Origin: DATILI01 sp035476635
Lineage (GTDB): Bacteria; Pseudomonadota; Gammaproteobacteria; Burkholderiales; Burkholderiaceae_C
DNA length: 38,028 bases
Assembly: GCA_035476635.1 (NCBI GenBank)
Contig: DATILI010000317.1
Location: forward strand, 1-38,028
Direction of reading: 5' to 3'
Position numbers and translations under genes: made by a program. Shown one piece after another: positions 23,820-31,430 of the stretch. The notes under the pieces were generated by a model. The model was not told the origin of the DNA, made no database searches, and saw only the letters and a program-made list of their open reading frames with translations. Each line of letters starts with the position of its first letter. Position 1 is the stretch's first letter.

Positions 23820-25445
23820 ATGCCCATGCCGCCAGCGTCGCTCCCGCCCGAAAAAACACCCGACCCCGCTTCCCTCTCCGCGCTCGCGCCCCTCAAGCAC
23901 GCTGTCTTTCGCATGCTTTGGAGCACCTGGCTGATTGCCAACATCTGCATGTGGATGAACGACGTGGCCGCGGCGTGGCTGATGACCACCTTGACCAAGT
24001 CGCCGATCTGGGTGGCGCTGGTGCAAACAGCGTCGACCCTGCCTGTCTTCCTGCTCGGCTTGCCCAGCGGCGCGCTGGCCGATATCCTGGACCGGCGCCG
24101 CTACTTCATCGTGACGCAGTTCTGGGTCGCCGCGGTGGCGCTGCTCCTGTGCCTGGCCATTGCATCGGGGCAGACTACGCCGGGCTTGCTGCTGGCACTG
24201 ACCTTTGCCAACGGCATCGGCCTGGCGATGCGCTGGCCCGTGTTCGCCGCCGTCGTGCCAGAACTGGTTCCGCGCGCGCAGTTGCCGTCGGCGCTGGCGC
24301 TCAACGGCGTCGCGATGAATGCCTCGCGCATCATCGGCCCCCTGGTGGCCGGCGCGCTGATCGCCAGTGCAGGCAGCATCTACGTCTTCGTGCTCAACGC
24401 TGTTCTGTCGGTGATTTCCGCCTTCATCATCATGCGCTGGCGCCACCAGCACGTGCCCAACCCGCTGGGCCGCGAACGCCTTTGGAGCGCCATTCGCGTC
24501 GGCGTGCAGTTCGTGCGGCAGTCTGCCCGGCTGCGTGCGGTGTTGACGCGTGTCTCGCTATTCTTCTTTCACTCTACCGCCTTGCTGGCGCTGCTGCCGC
24601 TGGTGGCGCATGGCCTGGAAGGCGGCGACGCGGGCACCTTCACCGTGCTGCTGGCTGCCATGGGCGCCGGCGCCATCGCCATGGCCATGCTGTTGCCGCG
24701 GCTGCGCCAATCGATGTCGCGCGATGCGCTGGTGATGCGTGGCACCGTCGCACAGGCACTCGCGACGGCGGCCGTGGCCTTTGCACCCAACCTTTATTTC
24801 GCGGTGCCCGCCATGGTGATTGCCGGCATGGCCTGGATTGCCACGGCCAACTCGCTCAGTGTCTCGGCCCAGTTGGCGCTGCCGGACTGGGTGCGGGCGC
24901 GCGGCATGTCGATGTACCAGATGGCAATCATGGGAGCGAGTGCCACCGGCGCCGCGATCTGGGGCCAGGTTGCCACCCTGTCCAGCGTGCAAGCGAGCCT
25001 GTGCGTGGCCGCAGTCTCGGGCATCGTGGCGATGGTCGCCGCGCAGCGGCTGGTGGTCGACCGCGCCATGGAGGAAGACCTCACGCCGTCCAGCGTATTC
25101 AAGCGGCCGGTGGCCGAAACGCCGCCGCAGACCGGCCACGTGCTGGTGACCATCGAGTACCGCATCAACCCCGCACGCGCCGGCGATTTTCGGGCGCTGA
25201 TGCAGGAAAGCCGCCGCAGCCGCTTGCGCCAGGGTGCCTTGGGCTGGGAGCTGTTGCACGATATTGGCGAACCCGACCGCTACGTGGAACAGATCATCGA
25301 CGAATCATGGACCGAGCATCTGCGTCGTTTCGACCGTGTCACTGCGGCCGATGTTGCGCTGCGCGACCGCAAGCTGGCCTTCCATACCGGCGAAGCGCCA
25401 CCCCTGGTCACGCGCTATGTCATTGAGCCTGGCGGCCACGGCTAA
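23820..25445 (+). CDS. MFS exporter with C-terminal monooxygenase-like domain
   Basis: The 541-residue product has twelve probable membrane helices in residues 35-425, beginning FRMLWSTWLIANICMWMNDVAAAWLM, and belongs to the EntS-like MFS_3 family. The loop GLPSGALADILDRRRYF contains the MFS A-motif region. Residues about 437-541 (GHVLVTIEYRINPARAGDFRALMQE, then ESWTEHLRRFDRVT) form an ABM-like alpha/beta domain regularly fused to this transporter family, with unknown role. Substrates in the family include siderophores and drugs; none can be named here. ATG 23820 lacks a ribosome site. ACAATAG just before it might be a -10 giving a leaderless message. The stop overlaps the convergent dtd stop by four bases. 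Confidence 0.85.
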   Translation: MPMPPASLPPEKTPDPASLSALAPLKHAVFRMLWSTWLIANICMWMNDVAAAWLMTTLTKSPIWVALVQTASTLPVFLLGLPSGALADILDRRRYFIVTQFWVAAVALLLCLAIASGQTTPGLLLALTFANGIGLAMRWPVFAAVVPELVPRAQLPSALALNGVAMNASRIIGPLVAGALIASAGSIYVFVLNAVLSVISAFIIMRWRHQHVPNPLGRERLWSAIRVGVQFVRQSARLRAVLTRVSLFFFHSTALLALLPLVAHGLEGGDAGTFTVLLAAMGAGAIAMAMLLPRLRQSMSRDALVMRGTVAQALATAAVAFAPNLYFAVPAMVIAGMAWIATANSLSVSAQLALPDWVRARGMSMYQMAIMGASATGAAIWGQVATLSSVQASLCVAAVSGIVAMVAAQRLVVDRAMEEDLTPSSVFKRPVAETPPQTGHVLVTIEYRINPARAGDFRALMQESRRSRLRQGALGWELLHDIGEPDRYVEQIIDESWTEHLRRFDRVTAADVALRDRKLAFHTGEAPPLVTRYVIEPGGHG

Positions 25446-25897
25446 CGCTGCGCGCCCGGCTCCATACGCAGCGGAATGGTCACCGGTCCGTCGTTGACGA
25501 GGTGGACTTTCATGTCGGCCGCGAACTGCCCCGTCTCTACCTGCGGATGCGCGGCGCGCGCCTGGCGCACGAAGTAGTCGTACAAGCGCTGGCCTTCATC
25601 GGGCAGCGCCGCATTGGTGAAGCTCGGCCGGTTGCCACCGGCGGTGTCGGCCGCCAGGGTGAACTGGCTCACCACCAGGAGACCGCCTGCGGTGTCTTGC
25701 AAGCTGCGGTTCATCTTGCCGGCTGCGTCGGAAAAGATGCGCAGCTTGAGCAGCTTGGCCAGGAGCTTGTCGGCCTGGGCCTCGCGGTCACCGCGCTCCG
25801 CGCACAGCAGCACCAATAGTCCGGCGCCGATCTCGCCGACGGTCTCATCCGCCACGACCACGCGCGCCTCGCTCACTCTCTGGATCAGTGCAATCAA
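25442..25897 (-). CDS. dtd: D-aminoacyl-tRNA deacylase
   Basis: Dtd frees D-amino acids (and glycine from tRNA-Ala) from mischarged tRNA, protecting translation. The 151-residue product starts MIALIQRVSEARVVV and has both family signatures: the catalytic-site motif SQFTLAAD in the middle and NDGPVTIPL near the end (the Gly-cisPro motif GP). The length is normal. The start overlaps the stop of the cation efflux gene by four bases, so the two form an operon. The stop overlaps that of the convergent MFS gene. Confidence 0.96.
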   Translation of the reverse strand: MIALIQRVSEARVVVADETVGEIGAGLLVLLCAERGDREAQADKLLAKLLKLRIFSDAAGKMNRSLQDTAGGLLVVSQFTLAADTAGGNRPSFTNAALPDEGQRLYDYFVRQARAAHPQVETGQFAADMKVHLVNDGPVTIPLRMEPGAQR

Positions 25898-26820
25898 ATC
25901 AAGTCCTCTTCATCGTCGAAGTGCGGCTCCACGTCGGTGGGCAGCAGCTGGATCGTGGCGCGCAAGCCGGGTACCGCGCTCATGAGGGCCTGCTCCACGC
26001 TGGTCCGTACGGCGGCCGCACGCCCCAGCGTCCAGTTCGCGGGCATGTGCATGTGCAGGTCGATGAAGCGGCGCTGGCCCGAGCGGCGGCTGGAGACATG
26101 GTCAAAACGGATGGTGTGGTGCCGAAAACCAGCCAGCGTCTTTTCGATTTCTGCCAGCACTTCGGGCTCCAGCGCCTCGTCCATCAGGCCCTGCGACGAG
26201 CGCCACATCAGGTGCACGCCTTCGCGCAGGATGTTGAGCGCCACGCCAATGGCCGCCGCCGCGTCGAGCCAGAGCCAGCCTGTCAGTGCGACCAGCGCAA
26301 TGCCCACCACCACGCCGGCGGACGTCCAGACATCGGTGATCAAATGCCGAGCGTCGCCTTCGAGCGCGATCGACCGGTGCTCGCTCGCCGCCTTGAGCAT
26401 GACCCAGGCCAGCGCGCCGTTGAGCGCCGAGCTCAGCACAGAAAGCGCCAGGCCCCAGCCGAGTTGCTGCAGCGGCTGCGGATTCAACAACCGGGCCGCA
26501 GCGGCCCAGAGAATGCCCAAGGCGGCCACGATGATCAACAGGCCTTCGAACCCGGAGGAAAAATACTCGGCTTTGGTGTGCCCATAGGGATGGCCTTCAT
26601 CGGCGGGGCGCTTGGCAACGATCACCATCAGCAGCGCGAAGACCGCACTCGCAAGATTCACCAACGACTCCATGGCGTCGGACAGCAAGCCGACGGAATC
26701 CGTCAGCCACCAGGCCCACGTCTTCAACGCGATCGTTACCAGCGCCACGCCAATCGAGGCGCGCAGCAGGCGCCGCGGCGTGAGGGCGGCGTAGGACGAA
26801 GCTGCGCGGGGCGAATTCAT
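25894..26820 (-). CDS. Cation diffusion facilitator (CDF) efflux transporter
   Basis: The 308-residue protein has six membrane helices. The metal-site segments are LLSDAMESLVNLASA in helix 2 and EGDARHLITDVWTSAGVVVG in helix 5 (an HxxxD type site), with a HPYGHTKAEYFSSG loop between helices 2 and 3. A cytoplasmic C-terminal domain (RRFIDLHMHMP) follows. Metal cannot be assigned with confidence; HxxxD in helix 5 is compatible with zinc or iron-type members. The start was taken at ATG 26820 (MNSPRAASSY); an ATG eight codons upstream is possible. It overlaps dtd by four bases and is divergent from the histidine kinase gene 38 bases away. Confidence 0.88.
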   Translation of the reverse strand: MNSPRAASSYAALTPRRLLRASIGVALVTIALKTWAWWLTDSVGLLSDAMESLVNLASAVFALLMVIVAKRPADEGHPYGHTKAEYFSSGFEGLLIIVAALGILWAAAARLLNPQPLQQLGWGLALSVLSSALNGALAWVMLKAASEHRSIALEGDARHLITDVWTSAGVVVGIALVALTGWLWLDAAAAIGVALNILREGVHLMWRSSQGLMDEALEPEVLAEIEKTLAGFRHHTIRFDHVSSRRSGQRRFIDLHMHMPANWTLGRAAAVRTSVEQALMSAVPGLRATIQLLPTDVEPHFDDEEDLI

Positions 26821-26858
26821 GCGCGCATTGTGAAGCAAGGCCATGCAAGAATGCGCCC

Positions 26859-28316
26859 ATGTTCGGAGTCTCGCAGCGTCATGCGTGGTGGATTGTGGCT
26901 TGGGCGGCGATTACCGCCCTGGGCTGCCTGGCCCTGGCCCGGCTGGAATTGGGCCGCCTGCGCGAGGCGTTTGAAACCGATGCGCGCATTGCGCATCGCC
27001 TGCTGAGCCAGCGCGCAGTACAGCACGAAGCCGTGCTGGCCACGCTGGCCTTGCTGCAGCCCGTAGCCGAGACCTCGCCGCCCGAGCAAAGGCTGCCATC
27101 GGTCTATCCACAGATCCAGCGCGTGCTGCGGCGCGACCGCGATGCCGCATGGCCCGACGAGAAGTTGCGCGCGGCCGAGACCCTGTCGCGTGCGCTGCGC
27201 CGCGCCGCGCTGGCCGAGGTCGATTTCGCGAACGGGCGCTACCAGTTGGTGCTGGCCGCGCAGCCCGCAAGCTTTGCGTTGCAGATGGACATGCGCGCCG
27301 TAGTGCCCTGGAGCGAATGGCCGATGGCGCCTGATGCCAGCCCGGTGCGCGTGACGCTGGAGCACGCGACCCAGACCTTTGTGCTGCAACCCGGGCGCCT
27401 GCAAAGCGGCGGCTGGCGCTATGAATTTCACAAGCATCTGGCCGCCGAGAGCCAGCCCTTCGACGTGGCGGCCGTGCGCCAGATCAGCCTGGCCGAACTG
27501 CCCTGGAGCCAGATGCTGGGCTGGGCGCTCGCGGCGGCCGCGGCGTGCGCCGCACTGTGGTCCCTGCAACGCCAGCGCGCCGAACGCCAGCGCGCCGAAG
27601 AGCTGCTGCGGCTGGGCCGGGTGGCCCGGCTGAACACGCTGGGCGAACTCGCCGCCGGCATGGCGCATGAGCTGAACCAGCCGCTTACCGCGATGCTGGC
27701 CAATACGCAGGCCGCGAGCCGCCTGCTGAAGGACGAGCCGCCAGACCTCGACATCGCCCGCGCAGCCATGGACCAGGCGGTCGAGCAGGCGCGCCGTGCG
27801 TCGGCGGTGGTGGGCCAATTGCGCCGCGCCGTGGAGCGCCCCGACCTGGCCGCGCAACTGCAGGCCGTGGTGCTGCAGGATGCGGTACGCAGCGCCGTGT
27901 ACCTGCTGGAGCCGGAGTTCAAGCGCCGCGATGTGGCGCTGGAGATCACGCCGCCCGCCGCGCCCGTGACGGTATTGGCCGAGCCGGTGGCGTTGGAACA
28001 GATCATTCACAACCTGCTGATGAATGCGGTGCAGGCGCTGGAGCAGGTGCCTGCGAGGGATCGCACGCTCAGCGTGGCATTGCGATCCGAAAACGGCCAG
28101 GGCGTGCTTACGGTCACCGACAACGGCCCCGGTATCGCGCCCGAGGTACTACCGCGTCTCTTCGAACCGTTTTTCAGCACGCGCAAGGGCGGCCTCGGGC
28201 TTGGCCTGAGCCTGTGCGAAACCCTGGCCTCCGGCATGGGCGGCAGCCTGCGGGCCACGCAGCACACACCGCGCGGCGCAGCGTTCCACCTGTCCTTGCC
28301 ACTGGCCGCCGCATGA
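26859..28316 (+). CDS. Membrane-bound sensor histidine kinase
   Basis: The 485-residue kinase has a first membrane helix at about 9-26, a periplasmic sensor region of about 190 residues and a second helix at about 221-240 (MLGWALAAAAACAALWSLQ). A basic coiled linker follows, then HisKA with the phosphorylated His270 in AAGMAHELNQPLTAM. HATPase_c has N box IIHNLLMNAVQAL, G1 DNGPGIAP and G2 GGLGLGLSLCETLA. The sensor region has no domain I can name. The stop overlaps the regulator ATG (ATGA). The linker contains a short tandem repeat coding QRAERQRAE. Place and pairing suggest it senses something linked to the exported heme-type protein downstream. Confidence 0.92.
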   Translation: MFGVSQRHAWWIVAWAAITALGCLALARLELGRLREAFETDARIAHRLLSQRAVQHEAVLATLALLQPVAETSPPEQRLPSVYPQIQRVLRRDRDAAWPDEKLRAAETLSRALRRAALAEVDFANGRYQLVLAAQPASFALQMDMRAVVPWSEWPMAPDASPVRVTLEHATQTFVLQPGRLQSGGWRYEFHKHLAAESQPFDVAAVRQISLAELPWSQMLGWALAAAAACAALWSLQRQRAERQRAEELLRLGRVARLNTLGELAAGMAHELNQPLTAMLANTQAASRLLKDEPPDLDIARAAMDQAVEQARRASAVVGQLRRAVERPDLAAQLQAVVLQDAVRSAVYLLEPEFKRRDVALEITPPAAPVTVLAEPVALEQIIHNLLMNAVQALEQVPARDRTLSVALRSENGQGVLTVTDNGPGIAPEVLPRLFEPFFSTRKGGLGLGLSLCETLASGMGGSLRATQHTPRGAAFHLSLPLAAA

Positions 28317-28957
28317 AGAGCCCAACTCCGTCGCCCACGCTCTCGCCGACCATCCATCTCATCGACGACGACGAGGCCGTGCGCAATAGCCTTGCGCTGC
28401 TGATCGGCACCGTGGGCCTGCGCGTGCAGGCCTGGGCCGACCCGCAGGCATTCGTGCGCGACTTCGACCGGCACAGCATCGGCGCGATCGTGCTGGACGT
28501 GCGCATGCCGGGCATCAGCGGCCTCACTCTGCTGGACATGCTGGTGGCCCAGGGTGTGGACCAGCCGATTCTCATGCTCACGGGCCACGGCACGGTCGAG
28601 ATGTGCCGGCGCGCCTTCAAGTCCGGCGCGGCCGAGTTTCTTGAAAAACCGGTCGACGACGAAGTCTTGCTCGAAGCGCTGCAAAACGCGGTGCGCCAGC
28701 ATGTCCGCTCGCGCGAGCGTAACCAGGCCGACCGCCAAGCGCGCGAACGCTATGCCCAGCTCTCCGAGCGGGAGCGCGAAGTGCTGGGCCTGATCGTGGC
28801 GGGGCTGACCAACAAGGAAATCGGCAGGGCACTCGAAGTCTCGCCGCGCACGGTGGAAACCCACCGGGCCAACCTGTTCGCCAAGTTGCAAGCCGAATCG
28901 CTGGCGCAGCTGATCCGAAGCTACGCCGCGCTGGTGGACGAAAACTCCGCTCCGTAG
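28313..28957 (+). CDS. FixJ/LuxR-type response regulator
   Basis: The 214-residue protein has a receiver domain (IHLIDDDEAVRNSLALL, phosphorylated Asp62 in IVLDVRMPGISG, FLEKPVDDEVLL with the conserved Lys). A C-terminal LuxR-type helix-turn-helix follows (LSEREREVLGLIVAGLTNKEIG, then SPRTVETHRANLFAKL). It is the partner of the kinase just upstream, with an ATGA overlap at 28313. The frame is open upstream inside the kinase gene but has no reason to start there. Likely targets are the two exported-protein genes downstream, through the CGTA-N4-TACG sites, the first of which overlaps this gene's own stop codon. Confidence 0.94.
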   Translation: MKSPTPSPTLSPTIHLIDDDEAVRNSLALLIGTVGLRVQAWADPQAFVRDFDRHSIGAIVLDVRMPGISGLTLLDMLVAQGVDQPILMLTGHGTVEMCRRAFKSGAAEFLEKPVDDEVLLEALQNAVRQHVRSRERNQADRQARERYAQLSEREREVLGLIVAGLTNKEIGRALEVSPRTVETHRANLFAKLQAESLAQLIRSYAALVDENSAP

Positions 28958-28964
28958 TTCTACG
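28953..28964. promoter_or_regulatory. Candidate response-regulator operator, site 1 (CGTA-N4-TACG)
   Basis: CGTA-GTTC-TACG is the core of a longer dyad, GCTCCGTAG-TT-CTACGGAGC (28949-28968), with nine-base arms. It overlaps the stop of the response regulator gene. Its centre is 22 bases upstream of the centre of site 2. The two-base gap makes a hairpin terminator unlikely, so a protein-binding site is the better reading. Confidence 0.5.
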
Positions 28965-28974
28965 GAGCCGTGCG

Positions 28975-28986
28975 CGTAGCCATACG
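28975..28986. promoter_or_regulatory. Candidate response-regulator operator, site 2 (CGTA-N4-TACG)
   Basis: CGTA-GCCA-TACG repeats the core of site 1 with a different centre, about two helical turns away. If TAAAGT at 29012-29017 is the -10 box, this site is centred near -43 and site 1 near -65, a usual arrangement for an activator of the NarL/FixJ class. Confidence 0.5.
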
Positions 28987-29070
28987 AATGGGCGAAAAGG
29001 TGCCCGCCTCCTAAAGTTCATGCACGGTTGATTTGAACCGTTTTCAATGAACAAACTTCTGGAGCACTTC

Positions 29071-29562
29071 GTGAACAAACTCATCCAAATTTCCGCACTC
29101 GCCCTGTCCCTGGTGGCTGCCGCCGCGCAAGCGCAGGCTGTGCGCACCGAAAAGAACATGTCGCTCGAACTGGCCAACCAGATCGCGGCCGCCACCGTTG
29201 CCAGTTGCACCGCCAGCGGCTACGCGGTGACCGCCACCGTGGTGGACCGCGCTGGCAGCGTGCGTGCCGTGCAGCGCGCCGACAACGCCGGCCCGCACAC
29301 CTTGGGCGCCAGCCAGGAAAAGGCGTTCACTTCCGCTTCGGCAAAGAACAACACGCTGGCGATGATGGAAGGCGCACAGAAGAACCCGGCCGCTGCCAAC
29401 CTGGTGCACATCCCCGGCTTCCTGTTGCTGGGCGGTGGCGTGGCGATCAAGGTGGGCAATGAAACGATCGGCGCGGTCGGCGTCGGCGGCGCGCCGGGCG
29501 GCCACCTGGACGAAGCCTGCGCGGTGGCTGCGCTGGACAAGGTCAAGGACCAACTGAAATAA
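29071..29562 (+). CDS. Exported GlcG/HbpS-type heme-binding protein
   Basis: The start is placed at GTG 29071 because GGAG lies at 29061-29064 and the product then begins with a clean signal peptide (VNKLIQISALALSLVAAAAQAQA). An ATG at 29047 is in frame, but has no ribosome site and would put LLEHF before the signal. The mature part is one GlcG/HbpS domain: NMSLELANQIAAATVASC, VVDRAGSVRAVQRADNAG, SQEKAFTSASAKNNT and the glycine-rich end GVGGAPGGHLDEACA. The fold is known to bind heme in HbpS; heme binding here is inferred. The mature protein is about 140 residues and periplasmic. It lies 113 bases after the two-component pair and 33 before an ankyrin gene. Confidence 0.88.
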   Translation: MNKLIQISALALSLVAAAAQAQAVRTEKNMSLELANQIAAATVASCTASGYAVTATVVDRAGSVRAVQRADNAGPHTLGASQEKAFTSASAKNNTLAMMEGAQKNPAAANLVHIPGFLLLGGGVAIKVGNETIGAVGVGGAPGGHLDEACAVAALDKVKDQLK

Positions 29563-29595
29563 GCCACACGCAACAAGAACTCCAGGAGATCCGCC

Positions 29596-30309
29596 ATGAA
29601 CCGAACCCTGCGTTTGCCTCTGCAAAGCCTGGTGCTGGCCGCGGCCTGCGGGCTTGGTGCCATGGCCAGCGGGCCAGCCTGGTCCCAGGTCGGCCCCGCA
29701 GCCGCAGAGGCCGCGAGCTACAAAGGCCTGCACGCCGCCGCCCACAAGGGCGACGTAGCCCAGATCGAAAGGCTCGCGGCCGCGAAGGCTGATGCCAACG
29801 CCCGCGACGGCAATGGCCGCACCCCGCTGCATGTAGCCGCGTTTGCAAGACAGCGCGAGGCGATCCGCGCGCTTGTGAAGGCCGGCGCCAACATCAACCT
29901 GCTGGAGAACGACCGCTACGACGGCGTCACGATTGCATCGGTTGCCGATGACGAGCAGACATTGCGCACCCTGCTGTCGCTGGGTGCCAGCGCCAAACAG
30001 ACCACCAGCCGCTACGACGGCACGGCCCTGATTGCCGCGGCGCACTTGGGCCACGACGGCGTGGTCAGGCAATTGATCGCCGCGAACGCACCGCTGGACC
30101 ATGTGAACAACCTGCACTGGACCGCGGCAATCGAATCCATCGTTCTGGGCAACGGCGGACCGCGCCACCAGGAAAGCTTGCGCGCCCTGATCCAGGCCGG
30201 CGCGAATCTCCAGCTTGCCGACCGCCAGGGCAACACGCCGCTGCAGTTGGCAAAATCACGCGGCTACCAGGAAATGGTGCGCATGCTGGAGAACGTCGGC
30301 GCGCGCTAA
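29596..30309 (+). CDS. Exported ankyrin-repeat protein
   Basis: The 237-residue protein has a signal peptide (MNRTLRLPLQSLVLAAACGL to about residue 31, ending AWSQ). About five or six ankyrin repeats follow. The clearest are GLHAAAHKGDVAQIERLAA, DGNGRTPLHVAAFARQREAI, DGTALIAAAHLGHDGVVRQL and RQGNTPLQLAKSRGYQEMV. It is probably a periplasmic partner-binding protein; such proteins often accompany oxidative stress or redox enzymes, but no partner is proven. AGGAG precedes the ATG by eight bases. It lies 33 bases after the GlcG-like gene and is likely cotranscribed with it. The stop overlaps the convergent glyoxalase-fold gene. Confidence 0.9.
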   Translation: MNRTLRLPLQSLVLAAACGLGAMASGPAWSQVGPAAAEAASYKGLHAAAHKGDVAQIERLAAAKADANARDGNGRTPLHVAAFARQREAIRALVKAGANINLLENDRYDGVTIASVADDEQTLRTLLSLGASAKQTTSRYDGTALIAAAHLGHDGVVRQLIAANAPLDHVNNLHWTAAIESIVLGNGGPRHQESLRALIQAGANLQLADRQGNTPLQLAKSRGYQEMVRMLENVGAR

Positions 30310-30749
30310 TTGGAAGCAGGGGCAGTGTCGGCCAGATAGGGATCCCAGAAGCCGGGAGCCGGTTCGACCTGCTGGCAGATATCCAGGATCAAGCCCGAGG
30401 GATCCTTGCACTCGAACCGGATCTGGCCCCAGGGCTCTTGGCGCACCGGATAGGAAATCACAACGCCCGCCGCTTCGAGTTCGGCATGCAGGCCGGCGGC
30501 GTCTTCCACCTGCAGGCACAGAATGGCACCCAGCCCGCTGAACACCTCGGGCCCCGGCGGCGTGGAGGGATGGTCGGGCGTCATGAAGGCCAGGCTGATG
30601 GGTGCTTCGCCCTCCGCGCCGGACCGATGCAGGTAGACGAACCAGCTGGCTTCAAAGCGGACTTCAAAACCGAAATGGCTGGTGTAGAAGTCGCGGCAGG
30701 CGTCGCGCGCCGGCGTGGTGATGATGGGGTAATGATCGACGAGTCGCAT
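30306..30749 (-). CDS. VOC (glyoxalase/bleomycin resistance fold) protein
   Basis: The 147-residue cytoplasmic protein has the paired beta-alpha-beta-beta-beta units of the VOC superfamily: HYPIITTPARDACRDFYTSHFGFEVRF at the start, then SAGLGAILCLQVEDAAGLHAELEAAG-like and VRQEPWGQIRFECKDPSGLILDICQ. Candidate metal ligands include His6 and Glu in the RFECKDP strand, but the metal site is not complete enough to name a reaction. It could be a dioxygenase, lyase or binding protein. The start has CGGAG upstream. It is divergent from tetR and is almost surely repressed by it through the two inverted operators between them. Confidence 0.86.
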   Translation of the reverse strand: MRLVDHYPIITTPARDACRDFYTSHFGFEVRFEASWFVYLHRSGAEGEAPISLAFMTPDHPSTPPGPEVFSGLGAILCLQVEDAAGLHAELEAAGVVISYPVRQEPWGQIRFECKDPSGLILDICQQVEPAPGFWDPYLADTAPASN

Positions 30750-30780
30750 GGATGGCTCCGTTGATGCCTTGGATGATTTG

Positions 30781-30797
30781 ATACATACTGTCTGTAT
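30781..30797. promoter_or_regulatory. TetR-type operator, copy 1
   Basis: ATACATACTGTCTGTAT is an exact inverted copy of the second site at 30814-30830. Each copy is itself a near-palindrome fitting ATACANACNGTNTGTAT. This copy lies in the predicted leader of the VOC gene, downstream of its start point. Confidence 0.75.
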
Positions 30798-30806
30798 GTG
30801 AATTGA

Positions 30807-30835
30807 AATATAGATACAGACAGTATGTATGTCAA
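30807..30835 (-). promoter_or_regulatory. Near-consensus sigma-70 promoter of the VOC gene
   Basis: On the minus strand TTGACA (30835-30830) is followed by a 17-base spacer and TATATT (30812-30807). The spacer is essentially operator copy 2, so bound repressor would sit between the two hexamers. The leader to ATG 30749 is about 50 bases. Confidence 0.7.
30814..30830. promoter_or_regulatory. TetR-type operator, copy 2, overlapping the tetR start codon
   Basis: ATACAGACAGTATGTAT is the reverse complement of copy 1. The ATG of the tetR-family gene (30825-30827) lies inside it. It also fills the spacer of the divergent VOC promoter, so one bound dimer could affect both genes. Confidence 0.75.
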
Positions 30836-31409
30836 CAAAAAAACCGAGCGCGCACTCGCCTCACGCCAGGCGCTCATCGAGAGTGCGCGCCGGCTATTCG
30901 AGGCAAAGGGCTATGCAGCGACCTCGACCGAAGAATTGCTGGCGCAAACCGGTCTTACCCGCGGCGCGCTGTACCACCACTTCCGCGACAAGAAGGCGTT
31001 GTTCGACGCCGTTTGCGACGCGGTGCACCGTGAGCTGGTACTGGTCATAGAAGAAGCAACGCGGGAAGTCACAGATCCCCGGGATGCGCTGCGCGCGGGG
31101 TCGCACGCCTGGATGCGGGCGGTGGCCGACCCGCGCCGGGCACGGCTGCTATTGATCGAGGCACCTGCCGTGCTCGGCCCGGATGCCTGGAATTCGACCG
31201 ATGCCCGGCACGGATATGCCTCGCTGCGCGAGGGCGTGCAACAGGCGATGGGCAAAAGCGGGCGCACGCCAGCCGCGCTTGACGCGGTTGCCGTGGCCCT
31301 CAACGGTACGATGAATGAACTGGCGCGCTGGGTTGCCGCAGACGCCTCGCGGCTGGATGAAGCCCTGGCCGTGGTGGACGCCGCGCTGGCGGGGTTTCAG
31401 GCGAGCTGA
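30825..31409 (+). CDS. TetR-family transcriptional repressor
   Basis: The 194-residue protein begins with the TetR helix-turn-helix: SRQALIESARRLFEAKGYAATSTEELLAQTGLTRGALYHHF, spread over residues 13-53. A helical ligand-binding domain follows. It is divergent from the VOC gene. The ATG at 30825 has no ribosome site and lies inside an operator; TATAGA at 30809-30814 could be a -10 box, which would make the message leaderless. An ATG at 30829 is in another frame. Autorepression is expected from the operator position. The inducer is unknown; a small aromatic or electrophile handled by the VOC protein is a guess. Confidence 0.93.
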   Translation: MYVNKKTERALASRQALIESARRLFEAKGYAATSTEELLAQTGLTRGALYHHFRDKKALFDAVCDAVHRELVLVIEEATREVTDPRDALRAGSHAWMRAVADPRRARLLLIEAPAVLGPDAWNSTDARHGYASLREGVQQAMGKSGRTPAALDAVAVALNGTMNELARWVAADASRLDEALAVVDAALAGFQAS

Positions 31410-31430
31410 GCCACATCAGCCCGAAAAAGA

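Noticed and set aside
27567..27600. Short tandem repeat in the histidine kinase gene as a repeat element
   Set aside because: It encodes the repeated QRAER linker of the coiled signalling helix and has only two or three imperfect units.
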